Assembly (NCBI GenBank): GCA_016649785.1
Contig: JAENXB010000021.1
Location: forward strand, 1 to 20,967
Origin: Flavobacteriaceae bacterium
Lineage (GTDB): Bacteria > Bacteroidota > Bacteroidia > Flavobacteriales > Flavobacteriaceae
DNA length: 20,967 nt
Direction of reading: 5' to 3'
Below the pieces are notes generated by a model. It was not told where the DNA came from, did no database searches, and was given only the letters and a program-made list of their open reading frames with translations. A program made the translations under genes and the position numbers. Positions 7,701-15,041 of the stretch are shown piece after piece; the stretch's first letter is position 1, and every line of letters starts with the position of its first letter.

Positions 7701-8843
7701 CTATATTCTCATATCTAACATCTCAATTCTAATCAACGCTTCAAAAAACCGATCAATATGCTCTTTTTTCACCGTCAAAGGCGGAAGTATCCTGATCAAA
7801 TTTTTATTGTTGGAACCTCCGGTGAAAATGTGTTCTTCGTAGATGAGTTTCTTTCTGAGTTCAGCTACATCAAAATCAAATTCAAGTCCGAGCATGAGTC
7901 CGCGCCCTTTTATTTTCTTTACCTGCGGTAGGCTTTTCGCTTTCTCAAAAAAGTAAGCCGAAACTTCGTTCACATTATCTATCAACTTTTCATTTTCAAT
8001 TACCTCCAAAACAGAAATTGCCGCCGCGCAAGCCAAATGGTTTCCGCCAAAAGTAGTGCCCAACATTCCGTATTTCGCCTTGATTTTTGGGTGAACCAGA
8101 ATTCCTCCAATAGGAAAACCATTTCCCATTCCTTTAGCGACGGTGATAATATCCGGCTCAATTTGATGATGTTGAAATGCGAAGAATTTTCCGCTTCTCC
8201 CGTAACCGGATTGTACCTCATCCAAAATCAAAATAACTTTATATTTCCTGCAAAGTTTTTCAACCTCCTTAAAGAAATCGGTAGTTCCCTGGTCCAAACC
8301 GCCCACGCCCTGTATGGGCTCAATAATGACGGCACAAACATCATTTTTTGCCAATTCAATTTCCAATGCTTCCGAATCATTCAACGGTAAAAAGGAAACC
8401 GAATGTTGGCTGTTTAAGGGAGCATTTATTTTTTCGTTATCGGTAACTGCAACCGCGGCAGATGTTCTGCCATGGAACGCGTTTTCAAAAGCGACTATCC
8501 TGGCTTTTCCGGTTTCAAAAGAAGCCAGTTTTAAGGCATTTTCATTGGCCTCTGCCCCGGAATTGCACAAAAACAGTTGATAATCTTCACAACCGGACAA
8601 TTTCCCCAGTTTTTCGGCCAGTTCCACCTGCAGCGGATTTTGAACAGCATTGGAGTAAAATCCGATCTTTTGTATTTGATCTGTGATTTTTTCTACATAT
8701 TTCGGGTGGGTATGTCCAATGGAAATCACCCCATGCCCACCGTAAAGATCCAGATATTCCTGTCCTTTTTCATCGGTAACAAAAACGTCTTGAGCATTTA
8801 TCGGGGTTATATTGTATAATGGATATACGTCAAATAGTTTCAT
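7701..8843 (-). CDS. argD: N-acylornithine aminotransferase
   Basis: A PLP-dependent class-III aminotransferase that converts N-acyl-glutamate semialdehyde to N-acyl-ornithine with glutamate as amino donor. The 380-residue protein shows CNSGAEANENALK at 93-105 (phosphate-binding loop), FHGRTSAAV, LDEVQSGYGRSG with cofactor Asp208, and the Schiff-base lysine Lys237 in VAKGMGNGFPIGG. It is cytosolic and complete. The final residues IEMLDMRI are encoded by sequence resembling the surrounding GAGATTT-type repeats, so the tail may be repeat-derived. The start ATG at 8841-8843 lies only 8 bases from a heptamer microsatellite. Confidence 0.95.
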   Translation of the reverse strand: MKLFDVYPLYNITPINAQDVFVTDEKGQEYLDLYGGHGVISIGHTHPKYVEKITDQIQKIGFYSNAVQNPLQVELAEKLGKLSGCEDYQLFLCNSGAEANENALKLASFETGKARIVAFENAFHGRTSAAVAVTDNEKINAPLNSQHSVSFLPLNDSEALEIELAKNDVCAVIIEPIQGVGGLDQGTTDFFKEVEKLCRKYKVILILDEVQSGYGRSGKFFAFQHHQIEPDIITVAKGMGNGFPIGGILVHPKIKAKYGMLGTTFGGNHLACAAAISVLEVIENEKLIDNVNEVSAYFFEKAKSLPQVKKIKGRGLMLGLEFDFDVAELRKKLIYEEHIFTGGSNNKNLIRILPPLTVKKEHIDRFFEALIRIEMLDMRI

Positions 8844-8851
8844 TTTTTTGT

Positions 8852-8900
8852 GATTTGAGATTTGAGATTTGAGATTTGAGATTTGAGATTTGAGATTTGA
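8852..8900. repeat. Heptamer microsatellite (GATTTGA)7 in the argD leader
   Basis: Seven uninterrupted copies of GATTTGA on the plus strand (TCAAATC in the argD transcript), ending 8 bases from the argD start codon. Arrays of this kind change copy number by slippage. In this position a change would alter the untranslated leader, not a reading frame. Confidence 0.95.
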
Positions 8901-8978
8901 GAAATTTAATGAACTTACTTATAGTATCAACAAATTTTAAACATATATTTCAATATTACATAGTTTTTAATTCCCGCT

Positions 8979-8992
8979 CCCGAGCTATCGGG
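8979..8992. repeat. Small REP-like palindrome
   Basis: CCCGA and TCGGG pair around a GCTA loop. The half-site CTATCGGG also occurs in the hairpin at 14124-14143, which suggests one small dispersed palindrome family. Confidence 0.6.
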
Positions 8993-8993
8993 A

Positions 8994-9013
8994 CTGCAGA
9001 TTTACGCTGATAA
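8994..9013 (-). repeat. Intergenic element resembling the TTATCAGCGTAAATCTGCAG family
   Basis: CTGCAGATTTACGCTGATAA directly follows the REP-like palindrome. Elements of the form AATCAGCGTAAATCTGCGG are, from memory, common between genes of Bacteroidota. No function is known to me. Assignment rests on pattern recognition only. Confidence 0.45.
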
Positions 9014-9090
9014 TAATTAGATTAATTCAGATATTTTTTGTGTTTCTTGCCTTTTTTTAAACTTCGGTCTTCGGTCTTGTTTCTATGTTT

Positions 9091-9114
9091 AGCCACGAAT
9101 GCACGAATATTTTT
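9091..9114 (-). repeat. Dispersed 24-nt intergenic repeat, copy E
   Basis: AGCCACGAATGCACGAATAT followed by TTTT, the same orientation as copies A to D. Confidence 0.85.
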
Positions 9115-9235
9115 TCCTCTTTATTCTATTATCTTTATTCTATTCTCTTATTTCCTTTGTCTAAATTCTAACTTCCCAAATCTCATATCTATCTATGTTG
9201 GTTCCTTTATCTAAATTCTCACATCTCAAATCTAC

Positions 9236-10030
9236 CTAAGTTTTCGATATCTGGTTTATCTTCTCAAACGAAGCGACAATTCCTTTAATTAATGAAGAAC
9301 TCAATCCCCCGTGTTCCATTTCGTTCAGGCCTTCAATGGTACAACCTTTGGGCGTGGTCACCTTGTCAATTTCCTGTTCCGGGTGATTGCCGGATTCCAT
9401 CAACAAACTCGCAGCGCCGGAACAGGTTTGCATCGCCATTTCCTGGGCTTCTTTTGCGTCAAATCCCAATTGAATAGCCCCCTGGGTCGTAGCGCGAATA
9501 AGGCGCATCCAGAAAGCGATGCCACTTGCGCAAATTACCGTTGCGGCCTGCATTTTTTCTTCCGGAATGGAAATACTGGTGCCCAAACGATTGAAAATGG
9601 CCTTTGCGAGATCGATGCGCTTTTTGCCTTTTTCGTTACTGCAAATACAGGTCATGGATTTCCCTACGGAAATAGCGGTATTGGGCATACTTCTTATGAT
9701 ATAATGATCGGTGCCGATAATTGCTTCCATCCTTGAAATTGTAAAACCGGTAATCGTGGAGATCAGCACATGTTTATCATTGAGCAAGTCTTTTACATCG
9801 TTTAAAATAACTTCAAACTGACTTGGCTGGACCGCAAAGATCAGGATATCTGAATTTTGAACCGCCAACCGGTTATCTGAAGTTACCTTTACTCCTTTAT
9901 ATTCTTCGAAACTTTGGATCGCATCCGGATTTCGTTTAGTCAAATAAAGGGTCGTTATCGCGTTGGTGGTTATTAAACCTTCAGCAATGGCAATTCCTAA
10001 ATTTCCGGCACCTATAATGGCTAATTTCAT
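9236..10030 (-). CDS. proC: Pyrroline-5-carboxylate reductase
   Basis: It reduces 1-pyrroline-5-carboxylate to proline with NAD(P)H, the last step of proline synthesis. The 264-residue protein starts with the Rossmann motif IIGAGNLGIAIAEGL. It ends with the family signature TTPKGCTIEGLNEMEHGG and has the conserved RSMPNTA segment at about 114-120. It sits between argC and argD, 58 bp after argC. Glutamate semialdehyde is the branch point of proline and arginine synthesis, so joint control of the two pathways is plausible (inference). The stop codon lies at the very edge of a repeat tract. Confidence 0.94.
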   Translation of the reverse strand: MKLAIIGAGNLGIAIAEGLITTNAITTLYLTKRNPDAIQSFEEYKGVKVTSDNRLAVQNSDILIFAVQPSQFEVILNDVKDLLNDKHVLISTITGFTISRMEAIIGTDHYIIRSMPNTAISVGKSMTCICSNEKGKKRIDLAKAIFNRLGTSISIPEEKMQAATVICASGIAFWMRLIRATTQGAIQLGFDAKEAQEMAMQTCSGAASLLMESGNHPEQEIDKVTTPKGCTIEGLNEMEHGGLSSSLIKGIVASFEKINQISKT

Positions 10031-10088
10031 CTTTAATACTTTTTAGTTTTTGTGCATTTTCCGTTTTTCTTCGGAATTGATTTTACAA

Positions 10089-11063
10089 TTAAAAACAACT
10101 CGCTTTTAATTGCAGCCCTTCGGTTTCCTCAAAACCAAACATCAAATTCATATTTTGTATGGCTTGTCCGCTGGCACCTTTGAGTAAATTGTCAATGGCA
10201 CTTGTTATCAATAAAATATTGTCGTGTTTATGTAAATGAAGGTGACAATGATTAGTATTTACGACCTGTTTTAAATGGATCTCGTGTTCTGAAACCTGCG
10301 TAAAAGGAGCTTCAGCATAAAAGGAGCTGTACATTTTTTTTGCGTCGTCCAGACTTCCGTCAAACCTAGTATAACTTGTGGAAAAAATCCCCCTGGTAAA
10401 ATTTCCGCGCTGCGGAAGCAGAAAAATGTTGGTTTTACTGTGCTGAAGGGATTCCAGGCTCTCCCCTATTTCCCCCAAATGCTGATGGATAAAAGGTTTA
10501 TACCAGGAAATATTGTTGTTTCTCCAGCTGAAATGCGCTTTATCATTTAATCCCACGCCTACTCCGGTACTGCCTGTTGTGGCATTTATATGAACTTCAT
10601 TTATAAGTTTTTCCCCTTCGGCTAATGGCAATAAAGCAAGCTGAATCGCGGTAGCAAAACAACCCGGATTGGCGATGAATTGCGCATTTTTAATCTCTGA
10701 TCTGTTTAACTCAGGCAACCCGTAAACGAATTTTTTTTCTTTGAAATTCGAATCTTCCGCAAGTCTGAAATCATTGCTTAGATCAATGATCTTTGTCTTA
10801 TCCGAAAATTGATTTTCGCTTAAAAAGGAGGTTGAATTTCCATGTCCCAGGCATAAAAAAAGCATATCAACTTCAGGATTAATCTCTCCCGAAAACTTTA
10901 AATCGGTGACCCCTAACAGATCTTCGTGCGCATCGCTTACCGGTTTCCCGGCTTTGGTAGTGCTATACACAAAGTCAATTTCGGCTTTTTGGTGGTTCAG
11001 CAAGATCCTGATAAGTTCCCCGCCGGTGTAGCCCGATCCGCCTATAATTCCAACTTTGATCAT
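10089..11063 (-). CDS. argC: N-acyl-gamma-glutamyl-phosphate reductase
   Basis: NADPH-dependent reduction of N-acyl-glutamyl phosphate to the semialdehyde. The 324-residue protein has the Rossmann loop GIIGGSGYTGGEL at 5-17 and the nucleophile Cys135 in ANPGCFATAIQLALLPL. It also has the GSTGVGVG and HQHLGEI segments near the catalytic histidine. It is a complete type-1 ArgC. It starts 1 bp after the argG stop codon, so translation is probably coupled. Confidence 0.95.
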   Translation of the reverse strand: MIKVGIIGGSGYTGGELIRILLNHQKAEIDFVYSTTKAGKPVSDAHEDLLGVTDLKFSGEINPEVDMLFLCLGHGNSTSFLSENQFSDKTKIIDLSNDFRLAEDSNFKEKKFVYGLPELNRSEIKNAQFIANPGCFATAIQLALLPLAEGEKLINEVHINATTGSTGVGVGLNDKAHFSWRNNNISWYKPFIHQHLGEIGESLESLQHSKTNIFLLPQRGNFTRGIFSTSYTRFDGSLDDAKKMYSSFYAEAPFTQVSEHEIHLKQVVNTNHCHLHLHKHDNILLITSAIDNLLKGASGQAIQNMNLMFGFEETEGLQLKASCF

Positions 11064-11064
11064 T

Positions 11065-12249
11065 TTATTTTTTGTTTACGGATTGGTGAATTTTTGCGGC
11101 ATTGGATGAAATTTTGATGAAGCCTTTGGCATCATCGGCTGTCCAGGCTTTATTGACCTCACCATAAGTTCCAAACTCGGCATTCATCAAATCGTGCCCG
11201 GATTTAATTCCATCAATTGCAAATCTGTACGGATGTAAACTCACCCAAACATCTCCCGTAACATTTTTTTGGGAATCTATTAAAAATGCTTCTATGTTTC
11301 GCATCACTTCATCCAGATAATTTCCCTCATGAAGCAACATTCCGTACCAGTTGGCCAAATAGTCCTTATGGTGCAGTTGCCATTTGGTAAGCACGTGTTT
11401 TTCAAGGGTATGATGGGCTTTGATGATGATGAGCGGCGCGGCGGCTTCAAACCCCACCCGGCCTTTGATCCCAATAATGGTATCTCCCACGTGAATATCC
11501 CTTCCAATGGCATATTGGGAAGCTATTTCTTCGAGTTTTTCAATATTATCAACAGGCTTTTCCCTTTTGCCATCTATTGCTACCAACTCTCCTTTTTCAA
11601 AAGTCAGTTTCACTTTTTGAGTTCCCAAATTTTTGAGTTTGCTCGGATAAGCATCATCTGGCAAGGGAAGGTGGGAAGTCAATGTTTCTTCCCCGCCCAC
11701 GCTGGTTCCCCAGAGTCCTTTGTTGACAGAGTATTTGGCTTTGGCCCATTCGAGATTGACACCTTTAGTTTTTAAGTATTCAATTTCTTCTTGTCTTGCC
11801 AATTTTTTATCCCTGATAGGGGTAATAATCTCGATCTCAGGCGCCAACACCTGGAAGATCATATCAAAACGCACCTGGTCGTTTCCCGCGCCGGTGCTGC
11901 CATGTGCGATGTATTTTGCCCCAACTTTTTTTGCGTATTTAACGATTTCCAATGCCTGTACAATTCTTTCGGCACTTACGGAAAGTGGATAGGTATTATT
12001 TTTTAAAACATTTCCAAAGATGAGATACTTCACAACCGTATCGTAAAAGGTCTGTACCGCGTCAATAGAATGATAGGAAGCTGCTCCCAGGAGCAAGGCT
12101 TTATCTTCGATCTCTTTTATTTCCTTTTTGGTAAACCCGCCTGTATTAACGCTTACCGCGTGGACTTCAAATGCTTCTTCGGCCGATAAATATTTGGTGC
12201 AATAGGAAGTGTCTAATCCTCCGCTGTAGGCTAAAACTAATTTTTTCAT
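11065..12249 (-). CDS. argG: Argininosuccinate synthase
   Basis: ATP-dependent condensation of citrulline and aspartate to argininosuccinate. The N-type ATP pyrophosphatase loop AYSGGLDTSYC is at 7-17, HGSTGAGNDQVRF in the central part, and EYLKTKGV further on. The 394-residue length is normal for the family. Its ATG overlaps the stop of the upstream GNAT gene by four bases (ATGA), a sign of translational coupling. Confidence 0.96.
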   Translation of the reverse strand: MKKLVLAYSGGLDTSYCTKYLSAEEAFEVHAVSVNTGGFTKKEIKEIEDKALLLGAASYHSIDAVQTFYDTVVKYLIFGNVLKNNTYPLSVSAERIVQALEIVKYAKKVGAKYIAHGSTGAGNDQVRFDMIFQVLAPEIEIITPIRDKKLARQEEIEYLKTKGVNLEWAKAKYSVNKGLWGTSVGGEETLTSHLPLPDDAYPSKLKNLGTQKVKLTFEKGELVAIDGKREKPVDNIEKLEEIASQYAIGRDIHVGDTIIGIKGRVGFEAAAPLIIIKAHHTLEKHVLTKWQLHHKDYLANWYGMLLHEGNYLDEVMRNIEAFLIDSQKNVTGDVWVSLHPYRFAIDGIKSGHDLMNAEFGTYGEVNKAWTADDAKGFIKISSNAAKIHQSVNKK

Positions 12250-12872
12250 TTTTGGTTGTCTTTTTTTAAGAAAAGGGATTCTTTAATACTTTTAAGTCGT
12301 TTAAAAACCTTTCCGTTGTATTTGTGTTTGTGTGATTTGACCTTTTCTTTTACCGCCGGATCATAAAGCATTCCGGTGCAAAGGCACATTTTTCTGTCAG
12401 TACGGGTTAAAATATCATAATTTTTGCAGGTTTGGCAGCCTGTCCAAAACGCAGGGTCATCGGTAAGTTCAGAAAAAGTGACCGGTTCATAGCCTAAATC
12501 GTAATTTATTTTCATAACCGCCAATCCGGTAGTGATCCCAAAGATTTTGGCTTCGGGAAATTTCTCCCTGCTATATTCAAATGTTTTACTCTTAATGGCT
12601 GTTGCCAGTCCCTGTCCCCTGTAGTCTGAAACTACAATTAAACCGGAATTGGCCACATATTTACCGTGTCCCCAATTTTCTATATAGCAAAATCCCGCAA
12701 ATTTATCGCCGTCCAGGGCAATAATGGCATTCCCATTTTGAATTTTGGTGATGATATATTCCGGCGTACGCTTGGCAATACCGGTACCACGCTGTTTTGC
12801 AGATTCTTCAATGGTGTCACAAATAATTTGTGCGTATTGAATATGCGAGTTGTTGGCAATAACTACCTGCAT
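12246..12872 (-). CDS. GNAT-family acyltransferase, candidate first enzyme of the arginine pathway
   Basis: A 208-residue GNAT protein with the acetyl-CoA loop DYRGQGLATAI at 83-93 and a C-terminal extension rich in Lys/Arg. It is the first gene of the operon and overlaps argG by ATGA. No argA or argJ is visible in the cluster, so it is the natural candidate to make N-acetyl- or N-succinyl-glutamate from acyl-CoA and glutamate (inference). An unusual feature is a four-cysteine motif, C146-x2-C149-x13-C163-x-C165, after the GNAT core. It could bind zinc or another metal. It differs from classic ArgA, which carries an amino-acid-kinase domain, so regulation must differ too. Confidence 0.85.
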   Translation of the reverse strand: MQVVIANNSHIQYAQIICDTIEESAKQRGTGIAKRTPEYIITKIQNGNAIIALDGDKFAGFCYIENWGHGKYVANSGLIVVSDYRGQGLATAIKSKTFEYSREKFPEAKIFGITTGLAVMKINYDLGYEPVTFSELTDDPAFWTGCQTCKNYDILTRTDRKMCLCTGMLYDPAVKEKVKSHKHKYNGKVFKRLKSIKESLFLKKDNQK

Positions 12873-13175
12873 GTTGTCTCTAAATTAAATTGATAAAAAA
12901 AATGATGATTTTCTCAAAGGGGGAGTTGGACACACCTAACTCCAAAATAGTGTAGCACCCCTAAGGGCGGCGTGAAGTAACCGGGCGGTTTGGCATATTC
13001 ACATTAACATTCCTCAGAACAAAAAGTTCTGGAAAAACGTTTAATATATTAGCCTTGTTTTGCATTTCCTTTTAAAAAAGTATATGTTCTTAAATTGAAC
13101 ACTGCAATAGTATAAAATTATATTAACTTATGTTTTCATTGTATGTTAAAATTTGAATATTTTTTCAGGTTTATC
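12873..13175. promoter_or_regulatory. Upstream region of the arginine operon
   Basis: 303 bp between the operon start and the end of the DUF302 gene. The promoter of the whole operon should lie here, on the minus strand. CTATTTTGGAG at about 12941-12951 (minus strand) is a weak fit to the Bacteroidota -7 element. The part 12910-12990 is GC-richer than its surroundings and looks like degenerate intergenic repeat sequence. A CAGAAC-A5-GTTCTG hairpin lies at 13015-13031. No arginine-repressor box was recognised with confidence. Confidence 0.4.
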
Positions 13176-14096
13176 TTAATTTCCTGCCGCAGCCTTCGAT
13201 AGATCCTCTAAGATGGTTGCAATTTGTTGAAGTTGGCTTTCATTTTCGTTAATTCCATGCCTTAGTTGCAAATAAAGAGGATCGTTATAGGAAATTTTCA
13301 CAATTCCGTCCTGATCTTCCCAGACTAACATTTTTAGGGGCAGATCCAATCCAATTGTTTGCGAGTTTTGCATCAATGGGGTTTCCAGATTAGGATTGCC
13401 AAAGAGGATCAGCTTTGTTGGTCTTAGTTCCATTCCCACACTTGCGGCATTGGCCTGATGGTCCAGCTGCACATAGATTTGGAGATTTTCGTCTGAAGAA
13501 ACTGCGTTTTCTAGACCGGAATAGGTTTGCTCAAAATCCTGGTTGCTTTCAATAGTGATAATTCCTTCCCCTGATTCAGCAATTAAAATCCCTGCCCGCT
13601 TTACATCCGAATTGGTAGCAGAATTGGTTAAAGTTTCCAGTACCCCGGAAACCTGCCCTAAAGTTGCGGTATCCTGAAGTTGATAACGCGAATCCAGATA
13701 AGCGACAGAGTTGTACATTGCAAAAACCAAAGCGTCGCTATTTTCAAAAAACAGGAGTTTTTGCGGCAGGTCCAAACCGGCCAACTGATTTTTTTGCAGC
13801 AGTGGAGTCCCCAGATTTGGATTTGCAAAAAATACAATTTTAGTTGGATTTAAAACCCTTCCCACGGCACGGGCATTTGCGGCGTGATCTACTTCTGCAA
13901 TAATACTTATAGCCGGGTTAGCATTTAAAGCCTCTATAAAATTGGAATAAGTAGCCTCAAAACTATTGTTGCTTTCAGAAAACCTGGTTCCCCGGACGTT
14001 TAAAACATCGGCAGAAAAAACCACATCTCCGGGATCATCATTACTGCAAGCCATCAATATCGGAAAGAAGCTGAACAGGTAAATTATTTTATGCAT
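13176..14096 (-). CDS. Lipoprotein with two DUF302 domains
   Basis: I choose ATG 14094-14096, which gives 306 residues and a clean type-II signal peptide: MHKIIYLFSFFPILMAC with the lipobox LMAC and Cys17. A longer frame adds 26 residues that would bury the signal. The lipidated protein is membrane-anchored, and acidic residues right after the cysteine (SNDDPGD) would fit surface export in Bacteroidota (inference). Two DUF302 units repeat with a 142-residue offset: VDHAANARAVGRVLNPTKI at 69 matches LDHQANAASVGMELRPTKL at 211, and both have NPNL.TPL and GLDLP. DUF302 is of unknown function. It is monocistronic and convergent with nothing nearby. Confidence 0.87.
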   Translation of the reverse strand: MHKIIYLFSFFPILMACSNDDPGDVVFSADVLNVRGTRFSESNNSFEATYSNFIEALNANPAISIIAEVDHAANARAVGRVLNPTKIVFFANPNLGTPLLQKNQLAGLDLPQKLLFFENSDALVFAMYNSVAYLDSRYQLQDTATLGQVSGVLETLTNSATNSDVKRAGILIAESGEGIITIESNQDFEQTYSGLENAVSSDENLQIYVQLDHQANAASVGMELRPTKLILFGNPNLETPLMQNSQTIGLDLPLKMLVWEDQDGIVKISYNDPLYLQLRHGINENESQLQQIATILEDLSKAAAGN

Positions 14097-14123
14097 ATAT
14101 AGATATTTATTGTTTTTTATTGC

Positions 14124-14143
14124 CCCCCGGTAACTATCGGGGG
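14124..14143. repeat. Palindrome CCCCCG...CGGGGG in the lipoprotein leader
   Basis: CCCCCG and CGGGGG form a 6-bp GC stem around an 8-base loop, in an otherwise AT-rich leader. It shares CTATCGGG with the palindrome at 8979-8992. Confidence 0.6.
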
Positions 14144-14352
14144 TAATTCGCATATCTTCATTGGTATTTTGCATCGGGTTTCCGTTATGCTCATTTCATA
14201 ATTTAAAATCTAAATCGCACGAAATTTAAGCCATAACCGAATACTAAAATATAACTTTAAGAACTTTTAACCCGGAATGTTAAGATATTTAATTCGACAT
14301 TTTTTTAATGCCCGAAATAAAAGGCAGCAGGGATTTTTTATCTGAAAACTTG

Positions 14353-14360
14353 TATCTTTA
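14353..14360 (+). promoter_or_regulatory. Candidate -7 element for the deoxynucleoside kinase
   Basis: TATCTTTA matches the Bacteroidota -7 consensus TAnnTTTG in seven of eight positions, 56 bp upstream of the ATG. No clear -33 TTG was found at the usual distance. Confidence 0.35.
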
Positions 14361-14415
14361 TCGGCATTGAATCAATTTCATTCGCTCAAAATAACAAGCC
14401 AAAAATCATTAAAGT

Positions 14416-15030
14416 ATGTATGTAGCTATTGCAGGAAATATTGGTGCGGGTAAAACCACGCTTACTAAATTATTGGCAAAACATTATAAATGGGAACCTC
14501 ACTATGAAGATGTTGTGGAGAATCCTTATCTGGAAGATTTTTACAATAAAATGGAGCGATGGTCCTTTAATCTTCAAATTTATTTTTTGAATAGCCGTTT
14601 CCGCCAGATCCTGCAAATTCGTGAAAGCGGTAAAAAAATTATCCAGGATCGCACCATTTATGAGGATGCTTATATTTTTGCACCAAACCTTCATGCCATG
14701 GGACTTATGGCTAACCGGGATTTTGAAAACTACAGGTCCTTATTTGATTTGATGGAAAGTGTGGTTCAGGGTCCCGATCTATTAATTTACCTTAGAAGCA
14801 GTATTCCAAACCTTGTTTCCCAGATCCATAAAAGGGGAAGGGAATATGAAAATACAATTTCAATTGATTATCTTAGTAGACTAAACGAACGCTATGAGGC
14901 CTGGATACACAATTACGACAAAAGCAATTTGTTGATAATTGATGTAGATGTTATAAATTTTGTGGACAATCCGGAAGATTTAGGAAATATTATAACCAAA
15001 ATTGACGCAGAGTTGCACGGGTTATTTTAA
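14416..15030 (+). CDS. Deoxynucleoside kinase (deoxyadenosine/deoxyguanosine kinase type)
   Basis: It phosphorylates deoxynucleosides for nucleotide salvage. The 204-residue protein is full length for the bacterial dNK family, with P-loop GNIGAGKTT at 7-15, the catalytic-glutamate region YEDVVENPY at 30-38, QDRTIYEDAYIFA at 77-89 (equivalent of the DRS motif) and the arginine-rich lid KRGREYE. Which deoxynucleoside it prefers cannot be read from sequence. It carries its own candidate promoter and is followed by a small ORF and a strong terminator, so it forms a short transcription unit. Confidence 0.92.
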   Translation: MYVAIAGNIGAGKTTLTKLLAKHYKWEPHYEDVVENPYLEDFYNKMERWSFNLQIYFLNSRFRQILQIRESGKKIIQDRTIYEDAYIFAPNLHAMGLMANRDFENYRSLFDLMESVVQGPDLLIYLRSSIPNLVSQIHKRGREYENTISIDYLSRLNERYEAWIHNYDKSNLLIIDVDVINFVDNPEDLGNIITKIDAELHGLF

Positions 15031-15041
15031 TTTTTTTTGTT

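Larger units (their letters stand above)
8844..9235. other. Repeat-filled gap between proC and argD
   Basis: 392 bp without a gene inside the operon. From left to right it holds the heptamer array (8852-8900), an AT-rich stretch, a CCCGAGCTATCGGG hairpin (8979-8992), a CTGCAGATTTACGCTGATAA element (8994-9013), paired CTTCGGT heptamers at about 9062-9078, repeat copy E (9091-9114) and T/C-rich tracts to the proC stop. No promoter was recognised. Confidence 0.7.
14097..14415. other. Intergenic region upstream of the lipoprotein and the deoxynucleoside kinase
   Basis: 319 bp between two divergent genes. It holds a GC-rich hairpin in the lipoprotein leader and a candidate promoter for the kinase, both listed separately. 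The rest is AT-rich with nothing recognised. Confidence 0.6.

Noticed and set aside
4435..9114. CRISPR array
   Set aside because: Although one 24-nt sequence recurs five times, the spacing is irregular (about 70, 124 and well over 1000 bases), other modules repeat with it, genes lie between, and no cas genes are present.
11329..11775. Plus-strand ORF of 148 codons opposite argG
   Set aside because: It is a shadow of argG with no recognisable domain.
14097..14174. 26-residue N-terminal extension of the DUF302 lipoprotein
   Set aside because: It would place the signal peptide internally and runs through a palindrome. The ATG at 14096 gives a standard lipoprotein signal.
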